DNA from: Mycobacterium xenopi | GTDB taxonomy: Bacteria; Actinomycetota; Actinomycetes; Mycobacteriales; Mycobacteriaceae | Assembly: GCF_009936235.1 (NCBI RefSeq) | Contig: NZ_AP022314.1 | Coordinates: forward strand, 3,224,001-3,288,000 | DNA length: 64,000 nucleotides | Direction of reading: 5' to 3' | Shown here: one piece after another, positions 7,518-15,545 of the stretch | How positions within the stretch are numbered: the stretch's first letter is position 1 | How the letters are laid out: each line of letters opens with the position of its first letter | Notes under the pieces: generated by a model | The model's database searches: none | The model's input: the letters and a program-made list of their open reading frames with translations, nothing else | Told to the model about the DNA's origin: nothing | Made by a program: the position numbers and the translations under genes

Positions 7518-8993
7518 GAGCAATTGTCAATATCTGTGGATGGAGAATTTCAGGCGGCCTCCTTCCGGGCTTCCTCGGTGGCCGGTTCGTCGGTGCGTTC
7601 GAGGAGTTTGCCGTTCTCGAACTTGGCGCCGGCCCGGACGAGGGCGACCAGGTGGGGTGCGTTCACCGCGCGCCAGCGTGACTGGGCGGCCTCGATTAGC
7701 TTGTAGGCCACGGCGATTCCCGCCGCGCGTGAGCCCGGACCCTTGGTGATCTTGCTTCGATTACGCACCGTTGAGAAGGTGGATTCGATGGGATTTGTCG
7801 TTCTCAGGTGCACCCAATGCTCGGCGGGGAAGTCGTAGAAGGCCAGCAGCTGGTCGAGGTCGTCGGTGATTTTGGCGACCGCCTTGGGATACTTGGCGCC
7901 GTAGGCCGCCTCGAATGCCTTGACCGCGTTCAGCGCGTGGCGTTTGTCCTCGGCGTTCCAGATCTCTGCGAGCGCCTTCTTCGCGCCGGGGTGCGCGGAT
8001 TTCGGCAGTGCGGCAAGAACATTCGCAATCTTATGAAACCAGCAGCGCTGTTCCTTGGTCTCCGGGAACACCTCGCGCAGCGCGCCCCAGAACCCCAGTG
8101 CGCCATCCCCGATGGCCAGTACCGGCGCGCGCATGCCGCGCCGCTTGCAGTCACGCAACAGATCCGCCCACGACTCGGTGGCCTCGCGGTAGCCGTCATC
8201 GAGGGCGATCAGCTCTTTGCGGCCATCCGCGCGCACCCCGATCAGCACCAGCAGGCACAGCTTGGTCTCCTCCAGGCGCACGTTGACGTGGATGCCGTCG
8301 GCCCACACGTACACATAGTCCACACCCGAGAGGTCGCGGGCCGAAAACGCCTTCTGCTCGGCTTGCCAGGTCTGGGTCAGCTTGGTGATCGTGGCCGCCG
8401 ACAGGCCCTTGGTCGAGCCCAGAAACTGGCCCAGCGCCGGCCCGAAGTCCTGCGACGAGAGCCCATGCAGGTACAGCAGCGGCAGCACCTGCTCCACCTG
8501 CGGGGTCTTGCGCGCCCACGGCGGCAGGATCGCCGAGGAAAACCGCACCCGCTCACCGGTTTCCGGGTCAACCCGCTTATCGTTGACCCGCGGCGCGTGC
8601 ACCTCGATCGCACCCGCGGCGGTGGTCACCTCACGCGGCTCGTGATAGCCGTTGCGCACCACCAGCCGATGCCCGTTCTCGTCGCGCTCATCGGCGAACT
8701 GGGCACAATAGGCGGCCACCTCGGCCCGCAACGCCGCGGCCAGCATCTGCTGCGCACCCTCGCGCACGATCTCATCGATCACCGACGACACCGGGCCCGC
8801 CAACACGACAGGCGCAGCCGAACCATCACGATCGCCGGCCTCAGGGACTACATTGAGCATGGGTCGTACCTTCCCGAACCAGCGCGTCAACGCCGGTCCT
8901 TGATCAGACAAATGGACTTCAGATCATCCTCGGGAAGGTGCGCCCAATCACGCCGCCTCGCCGAGGCTCATCCACAGGTTCTGATCATTGCTC
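7518..8993 (-). mobile_element. IS256-family insertion sequence, complete
   Basis: A 1476-bp element flanked by a perfect 8-bp target duplication TCACAGCC (7510-7517 and 8994-9001), as expected for the IS256 family. Imperfect terminal inverted repeats begin GAGCAAT at each end and share CTGTGGATG; about 20 of the first 25 positions match. It carries one minus-strand transposase gene. It landed in the short divergent spacer between the Rv2739c-like gene and ephG; without it the two start codons would be about 42 bp apart. Both genes have therefore lost their common upstream region. Confidence 0.95.
7550..8860 (-). CDS. IS256-family mutator-type transposase
   Basis: Transposase of 436 residues with the family's DDE core: D188 in VWADGIHV, D252 in AIGDGALGFW and E359 in TTNPIESTF, plus the conserved C273-x2-H276 (RCWFHK) between the second D and E. 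The N-terminal ~100 residues hold the DNA-binding region. The ATG at 8858-8860 is preferred; a TTG 17 codons upstream is in frame but less likely. The stop lies 32 bp from the element end. No frameshift or missing catalytic residue is seen, so the element could be active. Confidence 0.95.
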   Translation of the reverse strand: MLNVVPEAGDRDGSAAPVVLAGPVSSVIDEIVREGAQQMLAAALRAEVAAYCAQFADERDENGHRLVVRNGYHEPREVTTAAGAIEVHAPRVNDKRVDPETGERVRFSSAILPPWARKTPQVEQVLPLLYLHGLSSQDFGPALGQFLGSTKGLSAATITKLTQTWQAEQKAFSARDLSGVDYVYVWADGIHVNVRLEETKLCLLVLIGVRADGRKELIALDDGYREATESWADLLRDCKRRGMRAPVLAIGDGALGFWGALREVFPETKEQRCWFHKIANVLAALPKSAHPGAKKALAEIWNAEDKRHALNAVKAFEAAYGAKYPKAVAKITDDLDQLLAFYDFPAEHWVHLRTTNPIESTFSTVRNRSKITKGPGSRAAGIAVAYKLIEAAQSRWRAVNAPHLVALVRAGAKFENGKLLERTDEPATEEARKEAA

Positions 8994-9022
8994 TCACAGC
9001 CGCCGTCTTTAGGCTGACAACC

Positions 9023-9448
9023 ATGACCGAGCCGACCACTGTTGACAACACCCGGACCGTCGAGCAGTTCCTCTACGCGCTGCAGGACGAGGACTTCGAA
9101 GCCGCGGACGCCGCATTAGCCGACGAGGTGGTCTACCAGAACGTCGGGTTGCCCACCATCTACGGCCGCGGACGGACGATAAGTCTGTTCCGCCGGATGC
9201 AGGGCCGTGTCAAGTTCGAGGTCAAGATCCACCGCATCGCCGCCGACGGTGCCGCGGTGCTCACCGAACGCACCGATGCGCTGATCGTGGGCCCGTTGCG
9301 GCTGCAGTTCTGGGTCTGTGGCGTCTTCGAGGTCCACAATGGCCGAATCACCTTGTGGCGCGACTACTTCGACTTCTACGACATGCTCAAGGCCACGGTG
9401 CGTGCGCTGGCCGCCGCCGTGTTCCCGTCGCTGCGACCGTCGTTCTAA
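9023..9448 (+). CDS. ephG: Limonene-1,2-epoxide hydrolase-type EphG (SnoaL fold)
   Basis: A 141-residue protein of the limonene epoxide hydrolase family, which opens epoxides using an Asp-Arg-Asp arrangement in a small alpha+beta barrel. Visible family features are TVEQFLYALQDEDFEAADA near the N-terminus, RTDAL at about 92-96 and LRLQFWVCGVFEV followed by ITLWRDYFD. It matches M. tuberculosis EphG (Rv2740) in position and size. The natural substrate is unknown; a sterol or lipid epoxide is likely. Its upstream region is replaced by the IS256 end 29 bp before the ATG, so expression may now depend on the element. It converges with pspM, 18 bp away. Confidence 0.9.
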   Translation: MTEPTTVDNTRTVEQFLYALQDEDFEAADAALADEVVYQNVGLPTIYGRGRTISLFRRMQGRVKFEVKIHRIAADGAAVLTERTDALIVGPLRLQFWVCGVFEVHNGRITLWRDYFDFYDMLKATVRALAAAVFPSLRPSF

Positions 9449-9466
9449 GGCCGTCGCCGAAATCCC

Positions 9467-10302
9467 CTAGACCCGCGGCAAGCCGCCCAGTTCGTCGAAC
9501 GCCCGCGCCCAGCCGATCAGGCGGTCGGTCGCGTCGGCCAGTTCGTCGCGGTAGCGTTGCTGCAATGCCGCCGGGGTAGCTGCTGGGCTGCCGTTCCCGT
9601 TCGCTGATGACACCAATTGTGCTGCGGCAGTTACCATTTCGTTGTACTGACGCACACCGGCGCTCAACTGTGCGGTCAACGCATTGATCGTGGGGGCCAG
9701 GTGAGACCGCGATTGCGGACTCAAGTTGGCGGTTCGCTCCATTGACACCACTTGTGCCGCGGTGGCCGCCATGGCAGCGGAGGTCTGGTTCGCCGCATCG
9801 GTCAGGTCCCGAATTTCGTCGGGGGGCAAGATGTTGCCCCGCTCCATGACGCTCAGCAAAGAGAAGAATCCACGCTCGGATGCGCCCAGCGCATGCATCG
9901 CCGCCGCGCCGCAGAGCCGGGCGGCGGCAGCCGGCGCACGCTGGCGGGTCGCTGCGTCGGCAGCGGCAACGAGCGCAGCCATCGGTAGCGCATCAACAAC
10001 AGCGTCGCCGGAATGGCCGAGCCCGCCGCGACAGATCCGGTGACCACCAGCAACGCCACGAACCATCCCCAAGCCGCGAGCAATACCGTCACGGTTGCCC
10101 AAAACGCTGACGCCACACCGAAAATCACAGCCCATCGCAATGCCCGGCGGCGTCGCCGCAGCAGCCGGGCGCGCGGATCGGTCACCGCGCTGATCTTGTG
10201 TGCGAGTAAGTCGGAAAGCTCGTTGGCGGTGTCGAGACCACGCTGCCACAACGTGCGCCACCCTCCGCCGCCCATCGCCTGCTGGCTCGACTTCACCGCC
10301 AT
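9467..10302 (-). pseudogene. pspM: PspM-like membrane protein (Rv2743c), frameshifted
   Basis: Membrane partner of the mycobacterial phage-shock system; it anchors PspA at the membrane. The N-terminal part (10302 to about 9912) contains two hydrophobic segments (near WAVIFGVASAFWATVTVLL and WFVALLVVTGSVAAG) and ends after LPPPGSAAR. The conserved C-terminal half (from MHALGASERGFFSLL to FDELGGLPRV) is in a different frame. Adding one base in the GCG-rich run near 9899-9912 gives 278 codons, close to the 270-residue M. tuberculosis protein. The start ATG (10300-10302) has a GGGAGA ribosome-binding site. It lies 15 bp after pspA. The fourth gene of the M. tuberculosis operon (pspN, Rv2742c) is absent. 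Confidence 0.8.
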
Positions 10303-10317
10303 TTGCGACTCTCCCGT

Positions 10318-11139
10318 TTACTTCTGGCCGATGGGCTTTTCTGGGGTTGGCTCTGAAGTTGTCGCGGGAGTGGCGGGTGTGCCGGTCGCTCCGGAGGTTC
10401 CCCCTGCCGGCAACGCCTCACCGCGCATCGACGCCCTGATCTGCTCGAGGCGTTGATGGCCTGCCATCTGCACGCTGGCCTGTTCGACCTCCAGCATGCG
10501 GCCGGCAACGGTGCTCTGCGCCAACTCGGTCGCGCCGATGGCGTTGGCGTAGCGGCGTTCGATCTTGTCGCGCACCTCGTCGAGGCTCGGCGTGTTGCCG
10601 GGCGCGGCTAGCTCGCTCATCGACCGCAGCGACGCACTCACCTGTTCTTGCATCTTGGCTTGCTCGAGCTGGCTGAGCAGTTTGGTGCGCTCAGCGATCT
10701 TCTGCTGTAGCACCATCGCGTTCTGTTCGACGGCTTTTTTGGCCTGGGCAGCGGCCTGCAAGGCTTGGTCGTGCAACGCCTTGAGGTCTTCGACGCTCTG
10801 CTCGGCCGTAACCAGTTGGGCGGCAAAGGCTTCGGCGGCATTGTTGTACTCGGTGGCCTTGGCGGTGTCTCCTGCGGCGGTGGCCTGGTCGGCCAGGGTC
10901 AGCGCCTGCCGAACGTTGACCTGAAGCTTTTCCACATCGGCGAGCTGGCGGTTCAGCCTCATCTCGAGTTGGCGCTGATTGCCGATCACTTGCGCCGCCT
11001 GCTGCGTCAGCGCCTGGTGTTGGCGCTGGGCTTCCTCGATGGCCTGCTGAATCTGCACCTTGGGGTCGGCGTGCTCGTCGATTTTCGCGTTGAACAGCGC
11101 CATCAGGTACTTCCACGCCTTGACGAACGGATTGGCCAT
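10318..11139 (-). CDS. pspA: Phage-shock protein A homologue (35-kDa antigen)
   Basis: PspA/Vipp1/ESCRT-III family protein that binds stressed membranes. The 273 residues start MANPFVKAWKYLMALF, an amphipathic helix for membrane binding, followed by long alanine/glutamine-rich coiled coils (about 25-215). The C-terminal 35 residues are Pro/Thr-rich and probably disordered. The start was placed at the conserved MANPF; an upstream in-frame extension has no family support. It lies downstream of clgR in an apparent clgR-pspA-pspM operon. In M. tuberculosis, PspA also binds ClgR and restrains it. Length matches the family. Confidence 0.95.
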   Translation of the reverse strand: MANPFVKAWKYLMALFNAKIDEHADPKVQIQQAIEEAQRQHQALTQQAAQVIGNQRQLEMRLNRQLADVEKLQVNVRQALTLADQATAAGDTAKATEYNNAAEAFAAQLVTAEQSVEDLKALHDQALQAAAQAKKAVEQNAMVLQQKIAERTKLLSQLEQAKMQEQVSASLRSMSELAAPGNTPSLDEVRDKIERRYANAIGATELAQSTVAGRMLEVEQASVQMAGHQRLEQIRASMRGEALPAGGTSGATGTPATPATTSEPTPEKPIGQK

Positions 11140-11268
11140 GAGTGAGCTCCGCCTTCGTATCGAGATGTGCTGGTGGACTGCCACGCCCGCCTGGTGCTCA
11201 ATTTATCGGTTCAGCGTCGATCCTGGCACCCATGCTGCCCACCCGCCGGATACGGTGGGCAACGCGGC

Positions 11269-11595
11269 TCAGGCCACCGCCAACGACACCGGCGGGATGA
11301 CCACCTTGGTGCTCTCATCGATGTTGGCCGCGCTGGCCGTCGTGGGGAGGGCCGCGCGTTCGTAGGCTGCGATCCGCTCACCGGCGTCGATGAGCACCTC
11401 CGACAGCGGAACCTCCAACGCGTCACAAATCGCGCTCAGCAGCTCACTGGACGGCTCCTTGCGGCCACGCTCGACCTCGGAGAGATATCCCAGGCTGACC
11501 CGCGCAGAATCGGATACGTCACGCAGCGTACGTCCTTGCGAAGTCCGCGCCCGGCGCAGCACGTCGCCGATGACCTCCCGTAACAATGACGCCAT
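11269..11595 (-). CDS. clgR: Transcriptional regulator ClgR (XRE family)
   Basis: Activator of clp protease, htrA-like and psp genes under envelope stress. The 108-residue protein has an XRE helix-turn-helix at about residues 8-66 (RRARTSQGRTLRDVSDSA and GYLSEVERGRKEPSSELL). The C-terminus is ...VSLAVA. In related actinobacteria ClgR levels are set by Clp proteolysis, and the small hydrophobic tail fits a degron, but this is inferred. The ATG (11593-11595) follows an AAAGGAGAG ribosome-binding site. A SigE-like promoter lies 50-77 bp upstream. Confidence 0.95.
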   Translation of the reverse strand: MASLLREVIGDVLRRARTSQGRTLRDVSDSARVSLGYLSEVERGRKEPSSELLSAICDALEVPLSEVLIDAGERIAAYERAALPTTASAANIDESTKVVIPPVSLAVA

Positions 11596-11645
11596 CGCGC
11601 TCTCCTTTGTCCGGGTCGTCGGTGTTTCGCAGCGGTCATTAACGT

Positions 11646-11672
11646 CAACGCCGCCCGCCGCGGCGTGGTTCC
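11646..11672 (-). promoter_or_regulatory. SigE-type (ECF sigma) promoter for clgR-pspA-pspM
   Basis: On the minus strand the site reads GGAAC, 17 bases, CGTTG. This is the GGAAC / SGTTG pattern of mycobacterial SigE promoters. It ends 50 bases upstream of the clgR ATG and starts just after the pgsA3 stop codon. SigE control of the clgR-psp operon is established in M. tuberculosis, so match and context agree. Confidence 0.75.
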
Positions 11673-11675
11673 CGG

Positions 11676-12266
11676 TCAGCGGGTCGTGGAGCGAACTTCC
11701 CAGGCCGCGGATGCGACGTAGTCGACCCCGGTGACAACCGTCAGCACCAGGGCCGCGGTCATCACCGCCGTGGCCACCATGAGCCAGGATCCCGAAAGCG
11801 GAAGGACAAACAGGCCGATCGCCACCGCTTGGACGAGCGTCTTCAATTTGCCGCCCCAGCTGGCCGGAATGACGCCACGGCGCAGCACCGCGAAGCGTAG
11901 TGCCGTCACCGCGATCTCACGAACGAGGATCAGCACGGTCACCCACCACGGCAGGTCACCAAGCATCGACAGCCCGATCAGCGCCGCCCCGATGAGCGCC
12001 TTGTCCGCAATCGGGTCCGCCAACGTGCCCAACTCGGTCACCATGCCGTAGGTGCGGGCCAGCGCCCCGTCAAAGCGGTCGGTGACGACGGCCACAGCGA
12101 AGATCACGAAAGCCGCGATGCGGCTGGTGGTGTCATGGCCATCACCGGCGAATAGCGCGAGCACGAAAATCGGGACCAGCGCCAGCCGTAAACCGGTCAG
12201 CATGTTGGCGACATTGGTGACGCGGACGCGCCCCACCGTGGGACCGGTTTGAGGCTGTCCCGACAC
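11676..12266 (-). CDS. pgsA3: CDP-alcohol phosphatidyltransferase PgsA3
   Basis: Membrane enzyme that condenses a CDP-diacylglycerol with an alcohol; PgsA3 is annotated as phosphatidylglycerophosphate synthase, the first step to PG and cardiolipin. The 196 residues contain the complete signature D63-x2-D66-G67-x2-A70-R71-x8-G80-x3-D84-x3-D88, followed by four to five hydrophobic segments. GTG start at 12264-12266, divergent from argA with a 57-bp gap. The clgR promoter begins at its 3' end. Motif integrity indicates an active enzyme; the acceptor alcohol is assigned by homology only. Confidence 0.93.
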   Translation of the reverse strand: MSGQPQTGPTVGRVRVTNVANMLTGLRLALVPIFVLALFAGDGHDTTSRIAAFVIFAVAVVTDRFDGALARTYGMVTELGTLADPIADKALIGAALIGLSMLGDLPWWVTVLILVREIAVTALRFAVLRRGVIPASWGGKLKTLVQAVAIGLFVLPLSGSWLMVATAVMTAALVLTVVTGVDYVASAAWEVRSTTR

Positions 12267-12323
12267 CGCCTCAGAATAACGGGTGCCCAGTTGGCACGTC
12301 CCGAATCCCGATACTGTGCACGC

Positions 12324-12845
12324 GTGGACCCAGCGGGAAGTTCAGCGGGCACCCGGCCAGTGGTCCGGCGCGCGCGAACCTCGGATGTCCCGGCGATCAA
12401 ACGACTTGTCGACACCTACGCCGGGAAGATCTTGTTGGAAAAGAACCTGGTGACGTTGTATGAGGCAGTCCAGGAATTCTGGGTGGCCGAACACGACGGG
12501 GAGGTGGTGGGCTGCGGCGCACTGCACGTTTTGTGGTCGGACCTCGGCGAAATACGCACCGTTGCGGTGCGTCCCGATATGACCGGTCGCGGTGTCGGCC
12601 ACGCGATCGTGGATCGTCTTATCGAGGTGGCGCGTGAGCTGCAACTGCAACGGCTGTTCGTATTGACGTTCGAAACCGAGTTTTTCAGTCGCCACGGCTT
12701 CACCGAGATCGAGGGCACGCCGGTGACCGCCGAGGTGTACGAGGAGATGTGCCGCTCGTATGACCTGGGTGTGGCCGAGTTCTTGGACCTGAGCTATGTC
12801 AAGCCGAACATCCTGGGCAACTCGCGAATGCTGTTGATTCTCTAG
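12324..12845 (+). CDS. argA: GNAT-type N-acetylglutamate synthase ArgA
   Basis: Acetylates the alpha-amino group of glutamate (or glutamine) with acetyl-CoA, the first arginine step in mycobacteria. A 173-residue single GNAT domain: acetyl-CoA pyrophosphate loop near RPDMTGRGVGHAI (about 90-102), and C-terminal conserved YVKPNILGNSRMLL. Length equals the stand-alone M. tuberculosis ArgA (Rv2747, 174 residues). The GTG at 12324 was chosen because it yields the conserved N-terminus; the frame remains open 25 codons further upstream but into pgsA3. Converges with an SDR gene, 5 bp away. Confidence 0.93.
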   Translation: MDPAGSSAGTRPVVRRARTSDVPAIKRLVDTYAGKILLEKNLVTLYEAVQEFWVAEHDGEVVGCGALHVLWSDLGEIRTVAVRPDMTGRGVGHAIVDRLIEVARELQLQRLFVLTFETEFFSRHGFTEIEGTPVTAEVYEEMCRSYDLGVAEFLDLSYVKPNILGNSRMLLIL

Positions 12846-12850
12846 GGGAT

Positions 12851-13732
12851 TCAAAGCGGGAATTTGATACCCGTGAGCTGTTCGGACAGTTCCCAGAGCG
12901 CGGCGGCGGTGGTTGCACGCTTGGCCGGCCAGCTGCGCCAGGTCGGCTGGGTGCGGCCGTAGAGACCGAACCGCGGTCCGACGAACGTGTCACCCGGCAA
13001 GTCCTGCGACACCGCGTACAACGTTTGACGCGCACCGAAGTCGGCATCGGTGGATACGACACGGTCGACGGCCAATACCACCGCGTCGCTGACTCTGTGG
13101 CCGGAGCGGCCTTGCAGGTTGGTGTGCGACCAGCCGGGGTGGGCGGCCAGGGCGCGCAGCGCGGAGCCGACGCTGGATAGCCGCCGCTGCAGCTCGCTGG
13201 TGAACAGCAGGTTGGCGAGCTTGGACTGGCCATAAGCCAGCCACCTCGAATACCGGCGGGACTGCCAGTTCAGGTCTTTGATGCTGAGGTAGCCGATCGT
13301 GTGCAGCAGCGAGGACACGGTCACCACCCGATCGGCGAGCTTGGGCAGCAGCAGGTTCGTCAACGCGAAATGACCGAGATGGTTGGTGGCGATGTGGCTC
13401 TCAAAGCCGTCGGCGCTCAGCGTGTAGTCGGTGGCCATGATCCCGGCGTTGTTGACCAGGATGTCGACAGTGTGCACCTCGTCGGCGAAGCGCCGCACCG
13501 ACGACAGGTCCTGCAGGTCGAGATGACGCACTTCGACCTGACCGGTTTCGGGGCCGGTCATGCGCTCGGCCGCCGCCTTGCCCTTCTCGGTGTCGCGGAC
13601 CGCGAGGATCACCCGGGCCCCGACCCGAGCCAATTCGCGTGCGGTCACCTCACCCAGCCCGCTGTTGGCCCCGGTGACAATGACCGTGCGCCCGGCGAAC
13701 GACGGCAGGTCTGCTGCGGTCCATCCAGCCAT
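12851..13732 (-). CDS. Short-chain dehydrogenase/reductase (retinol dehydrogenase-like)
   Basis: A 293-residue classical-type SDR. The nucleotide-binding motif is TGANSGLG (about 20-27), followed by NNAG and the catalytic Y-x3-K in AYGQSKLANLL. The sequence type (LDLQDLSSVRRFADEV, IATNHLGHFALTNLLLPKL) is that of the RDH/WWOX-like SDRs, which use NADP and lipophilic alcohols or ketones. The ATG (13730-13732) gives the conserved AGWTAADLPSFAGRTVIVTG start. It is the first gene of the accessory stretch between argA and ftsK. Substrate unknown. Confidence 0.85.
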   Translation of the reverse strand: MAGWTAADLPSFAGRTVIVTGANSGLGEVTARELARVGARVILAVRDTEKGKAAAERMTGPETGQVEVRHLDLQDLSSVRRFADEVHTVDILVNNAGIMATDYTLSADGFESHIATNHLGHFALTNLLLPKLADRVVTVSSLLHTIGYLSIKDLNWQSRRYSRWLAYGQSKLANLLFTSELQRRLSSVGSALRALAAHPGWSHTNLQGRSGHRVSDAVVLAVDRVVSTDADFGARQTLYAVSQDLPGDTFVGPRFGLYGRTQPTWRSWPAKRATTAAALWELSEQLTGIKFPL

Positions 13733-13968
13733 GGCGGCCACACTAATGCGGAGTTGTCCGCGGCTTTGCCCGGGCCGCCGGCCACCGGGGACGCCACCGG
13801 TATCGTCCTGGGGATAGCCGCGGCGGCCCATTTGGGTGGCCGATGTCCCCCGCTGAGGAGTATTCAAGTGCGACGCGACGTATCCGCCTCGTCAGCCCCG
13901 TCCGACAACGGTCGCCGGCGGGCGCGACCGCGATGCACCCGCGTCGAGCAGACGTCGACGGCCTCCGG

Positions 13969-14994
13969 ATGTATCTAGGAATCGTCGTCAACCCGAAAGC
14001 ACGCAAGAATCTTGCTGCGCCGGGTGATCGCAGCGCCGCACTGCGCCGCATCGTCGGTGCCTGGGGCGAGGTCCACGAAACCGCCTCCGTCGAGGACCTC
14101 CGCAACACTGTGCAGCAGCTGTGTCCGCGGGTCACTCACCTGGTGGGCGATGGTGGGGACGGGTCGCTGCACTGGTTGATCAACGAAGTCCGGCAATGCG
14201 ACGCTGATCCGCAACATTGGCCGACGTTCGTGCCCACCAACCACGGCAGCGTCAACGCCGTTGCCCGCAAGGCGCGGGTGCGCGGCAAAGCGGATGCGAT
14301 TGTGCGCGCATTGGTAGTTGCCGCCGAGTCGGATCGGCCTCCGCCCGAGGTGTGCCTGGACATGTTGGAACTCGACGGCGAAACCGCCGATGGCGCACCG
14401 TTTCATCGGCTGTGTTTCGGGCTGGCCGCCGGAGGCGTCGGCAACCGGTTCTACGACAAGTACTACGCCAACCCGGATCATGGCCGCGCGGCCGTCGCCC
14501 GGGTGATCGGCCGCATGTTCGGCGACTACATAACCTCCAAAGTTGCCCCCGGGCGATTGCATCGGAGTGACTGGGCCTCGCACCTGTTCGCCCCGACGCA
14601 CGCCCGCGTCGTCATCGACGGCGAGGAGGTCCCGACGAGGGCGCATCGGCTGCTGCACGCCGGCGCGATCGACCTGCGCATCGGCGGCCCGTTCCGGCTG
14701 TTCCCCAAGGCATGCGAACCCGGGGCGCTGCAATTTCAAGCCGGCGAATTGAGGCCATCGTTAATCGTCGTGCAGCTTCCCGCGGCACTCACCCGCGGCA
14801 CGGTTCGCGGCCGGCGGGTCCGCGATGTCAACGGCCAGGAAATGACCATCGAGGCCGAGGATGAACCGCTGTCGCCGATCATCGACGGCGAGCGTTTCGA
14901 CGGCATCGTCAAACTCGTGGCCCGCGCTGGGCCGCGTATCCGCATCGCCCGGGTGGCGGCGTCGACCGGTGCCGTCCGGCGCGACCGGCGATAA
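13969..14994 (+). CDS. Diacylglycerol/sphingosine kinase-type protein
   Basis: A 341-residue protein of the DAGK catalytic family (LCB5/YegS-like), which phosphorylates lipid alcohols such as diacylglycerol or a polyprenyl-linked substrate with ATP. Visible features are VVNPKARKN at the start, the ATP loop GDGGDGSLHW at about 60-69, and PTNHGSVNAVARKA. The usual GGDGT has Ser in place of Thr, a mild deviation. The start is uncertain: ATG 13969 is adopted; ATG 13933 and 13843 are also in frame and none has a clear ribosome-binding site. Its stop is 1 bp from that of the opposing RHH gene. Substrate unknown. Confidence 0.75.
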   Translation: MYLGIVVNPKARKNLAAPGDRSAALRRIVGAWGEVHETASVEDLRNTVQQLCPRVTHLVGDGGDGSLHWLINEVRQCDADPQHWPTFVPTNHGSVNAVARKARVRGKADAIVRALVVAAESDRPPPEVCLDMLELDGETADGAPFHRLCFGLAAGGVGNRFYDKYYANPDHGRAAVARVIGRMFGDYITSKVAPGRLHRSDWASHLFAPTHARVVIDGEEVPTRAHRLLHAGAIDLRIGGPFRLFPKACEPGALQFQAGELRPSLIVVQLPAALTRGTVRGRRVRDVNGQEMTIEAEDEPLSPIIDGERFDGIVKLVARAGPRIRIARVAASTGAVRRDRR

Positions 14995-14995
14995 C

Positions 14996-15310
14996 TCACC
15001 GCCGGTCGCGGATGGTGCGGATGATCTGGGCGGAGAGTTTCGGATCGCTCAGCAGTTGGTCAACGAGCGCCGAGAGGACCTCTTGTCCGGTGACCCGGGC
15101 GAGCCCCAGCCGGTCGGCCGCGTCTCGCTGCCAGATGTCGAGGGCACGGTGCTGGGCGGGCGAGAGGTCGACCGTTCGGCGGGTTCGGGTGACGCGTGTT
15201 CGTCCGAGAACGACGGGTTCGGTGGGTGCCGCTGCAACCGATGGTGTCAGTGGGGTGGCGCGCGGGCGCGACCGTTCGGCGTCGGATTTCATGCGGTCCA
15301 CGGTGCTCAT
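14996..15310 (-). CDS. Orphan ribbon-helix-helix DNA-binding protein (plasmid ParB/antitoxin-like)
   Basis: A 104-residue protein with a disordered basic N-terminus (residues 1-42) and a C-terminal ribbon-helix-helix region (about 43-100: RRTVDLSPAQHRAL, the helix around DIWQRDAADRLG, then RVTGQEVLSALVDQLL). This form is common in actinobacterial plasmid centromere-binding proteins that partner ParA, but no ParA or toxin gene is nearby. The ATG (15308-15310) has a strong AGGAGG ribosome-binding site. Three perfect 8-bp repeats sit 31 bp upstream and are the likely operator, so autoregulation is inferred. It could be a remnant of an integrated plasmid. Confidence 0.7.
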   Translation of the reverse strand: MSTVDRMKSDAERSRPRATPLTPSVAAAPTEPVVLGRTRVTRTRRTVDLSPAQHRALDIWQRDAADRLGLARVTGQEVLSALVDQLLSDPKLSAQIIRTIRDRR

Positions 15311-15340
15311 AATGGCGTGACCTCCTATCGGCGTGTGTCA

Positions 15341-15364
15341 GTATATCAGTATATCAGTATATCA
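15341..15364. promoter_or_regulatory. Operator: three tandem 8-bp repeats GTATATCA
   Basis: Three perfect head-to-tail copies of GTATATCA with no spacing, flanked by partial copies GTGTCA (before) and GTCCTCA (after). On the minus strand each copy reads TGATATAC and contains TATACT across the junction, close to a -10 hexamer. An 8-bp step is the spacing at which RHH dimers such as MetJ load side by side. Position 31-54 bp upstream of the RHH start codon supports an autorepression site. The match to the RHH protein is inferred. Confidence 0.65.
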
Positions 15365-15386
15365 GTCCTCAGTAGGTCCGTAACTG

Positions 15387-15545
15387 ATGAGTGACGGCGT
15401 TGCGGCGTGCGCGCTGGCATCCTCGATCGGGGCCATCGCGCGGCAACCGACCCCACCCGATGCCGTGCCGCCGGACGGCCGCGACCTGGTCGAGGTTACG
15501 GCGTTGGCCCGACGCGTTTCCATACCCGGCATGGGCCGTTGCTGA
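15387..15545 (+). other. Possible small ORF or gene remnant, 52 codons
   Basis: An ATG-to-TGA frame of 52 residues that starts MSDGVAACALASS just beyond the 8-bp repeats and divergent from the RHH gene. It keeps high GC and ends where the AT-rich spacer begins, so it may be the truncated 5' end of a former gene. No ribosome-binding site and no recognisable family. It could be chance. Confidence 0.25.

Noticed and set aside
7808..9022. Long plus-strand open frame upstream of and in frame with ephG.
   Set aside because: It is antisense to the IS256 transposase. Only the part from ATG 9023 has family features; the rest is a GC-driven mirror frame.
14996..15310. RHH protein as the antitoxin of a toxin-antitoxin pair.
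   Set aside because: No small toxin gene lies next to it; the neighbours are a lipid-kinase-like gene and non-coding DNA.
15335..15371. Tandem 8-bp repeats as a CRISPR or replication origin iteron set.
   Set aside because: No spacers and only three copies; no replication protein gene. An RHH operator explains the period better.
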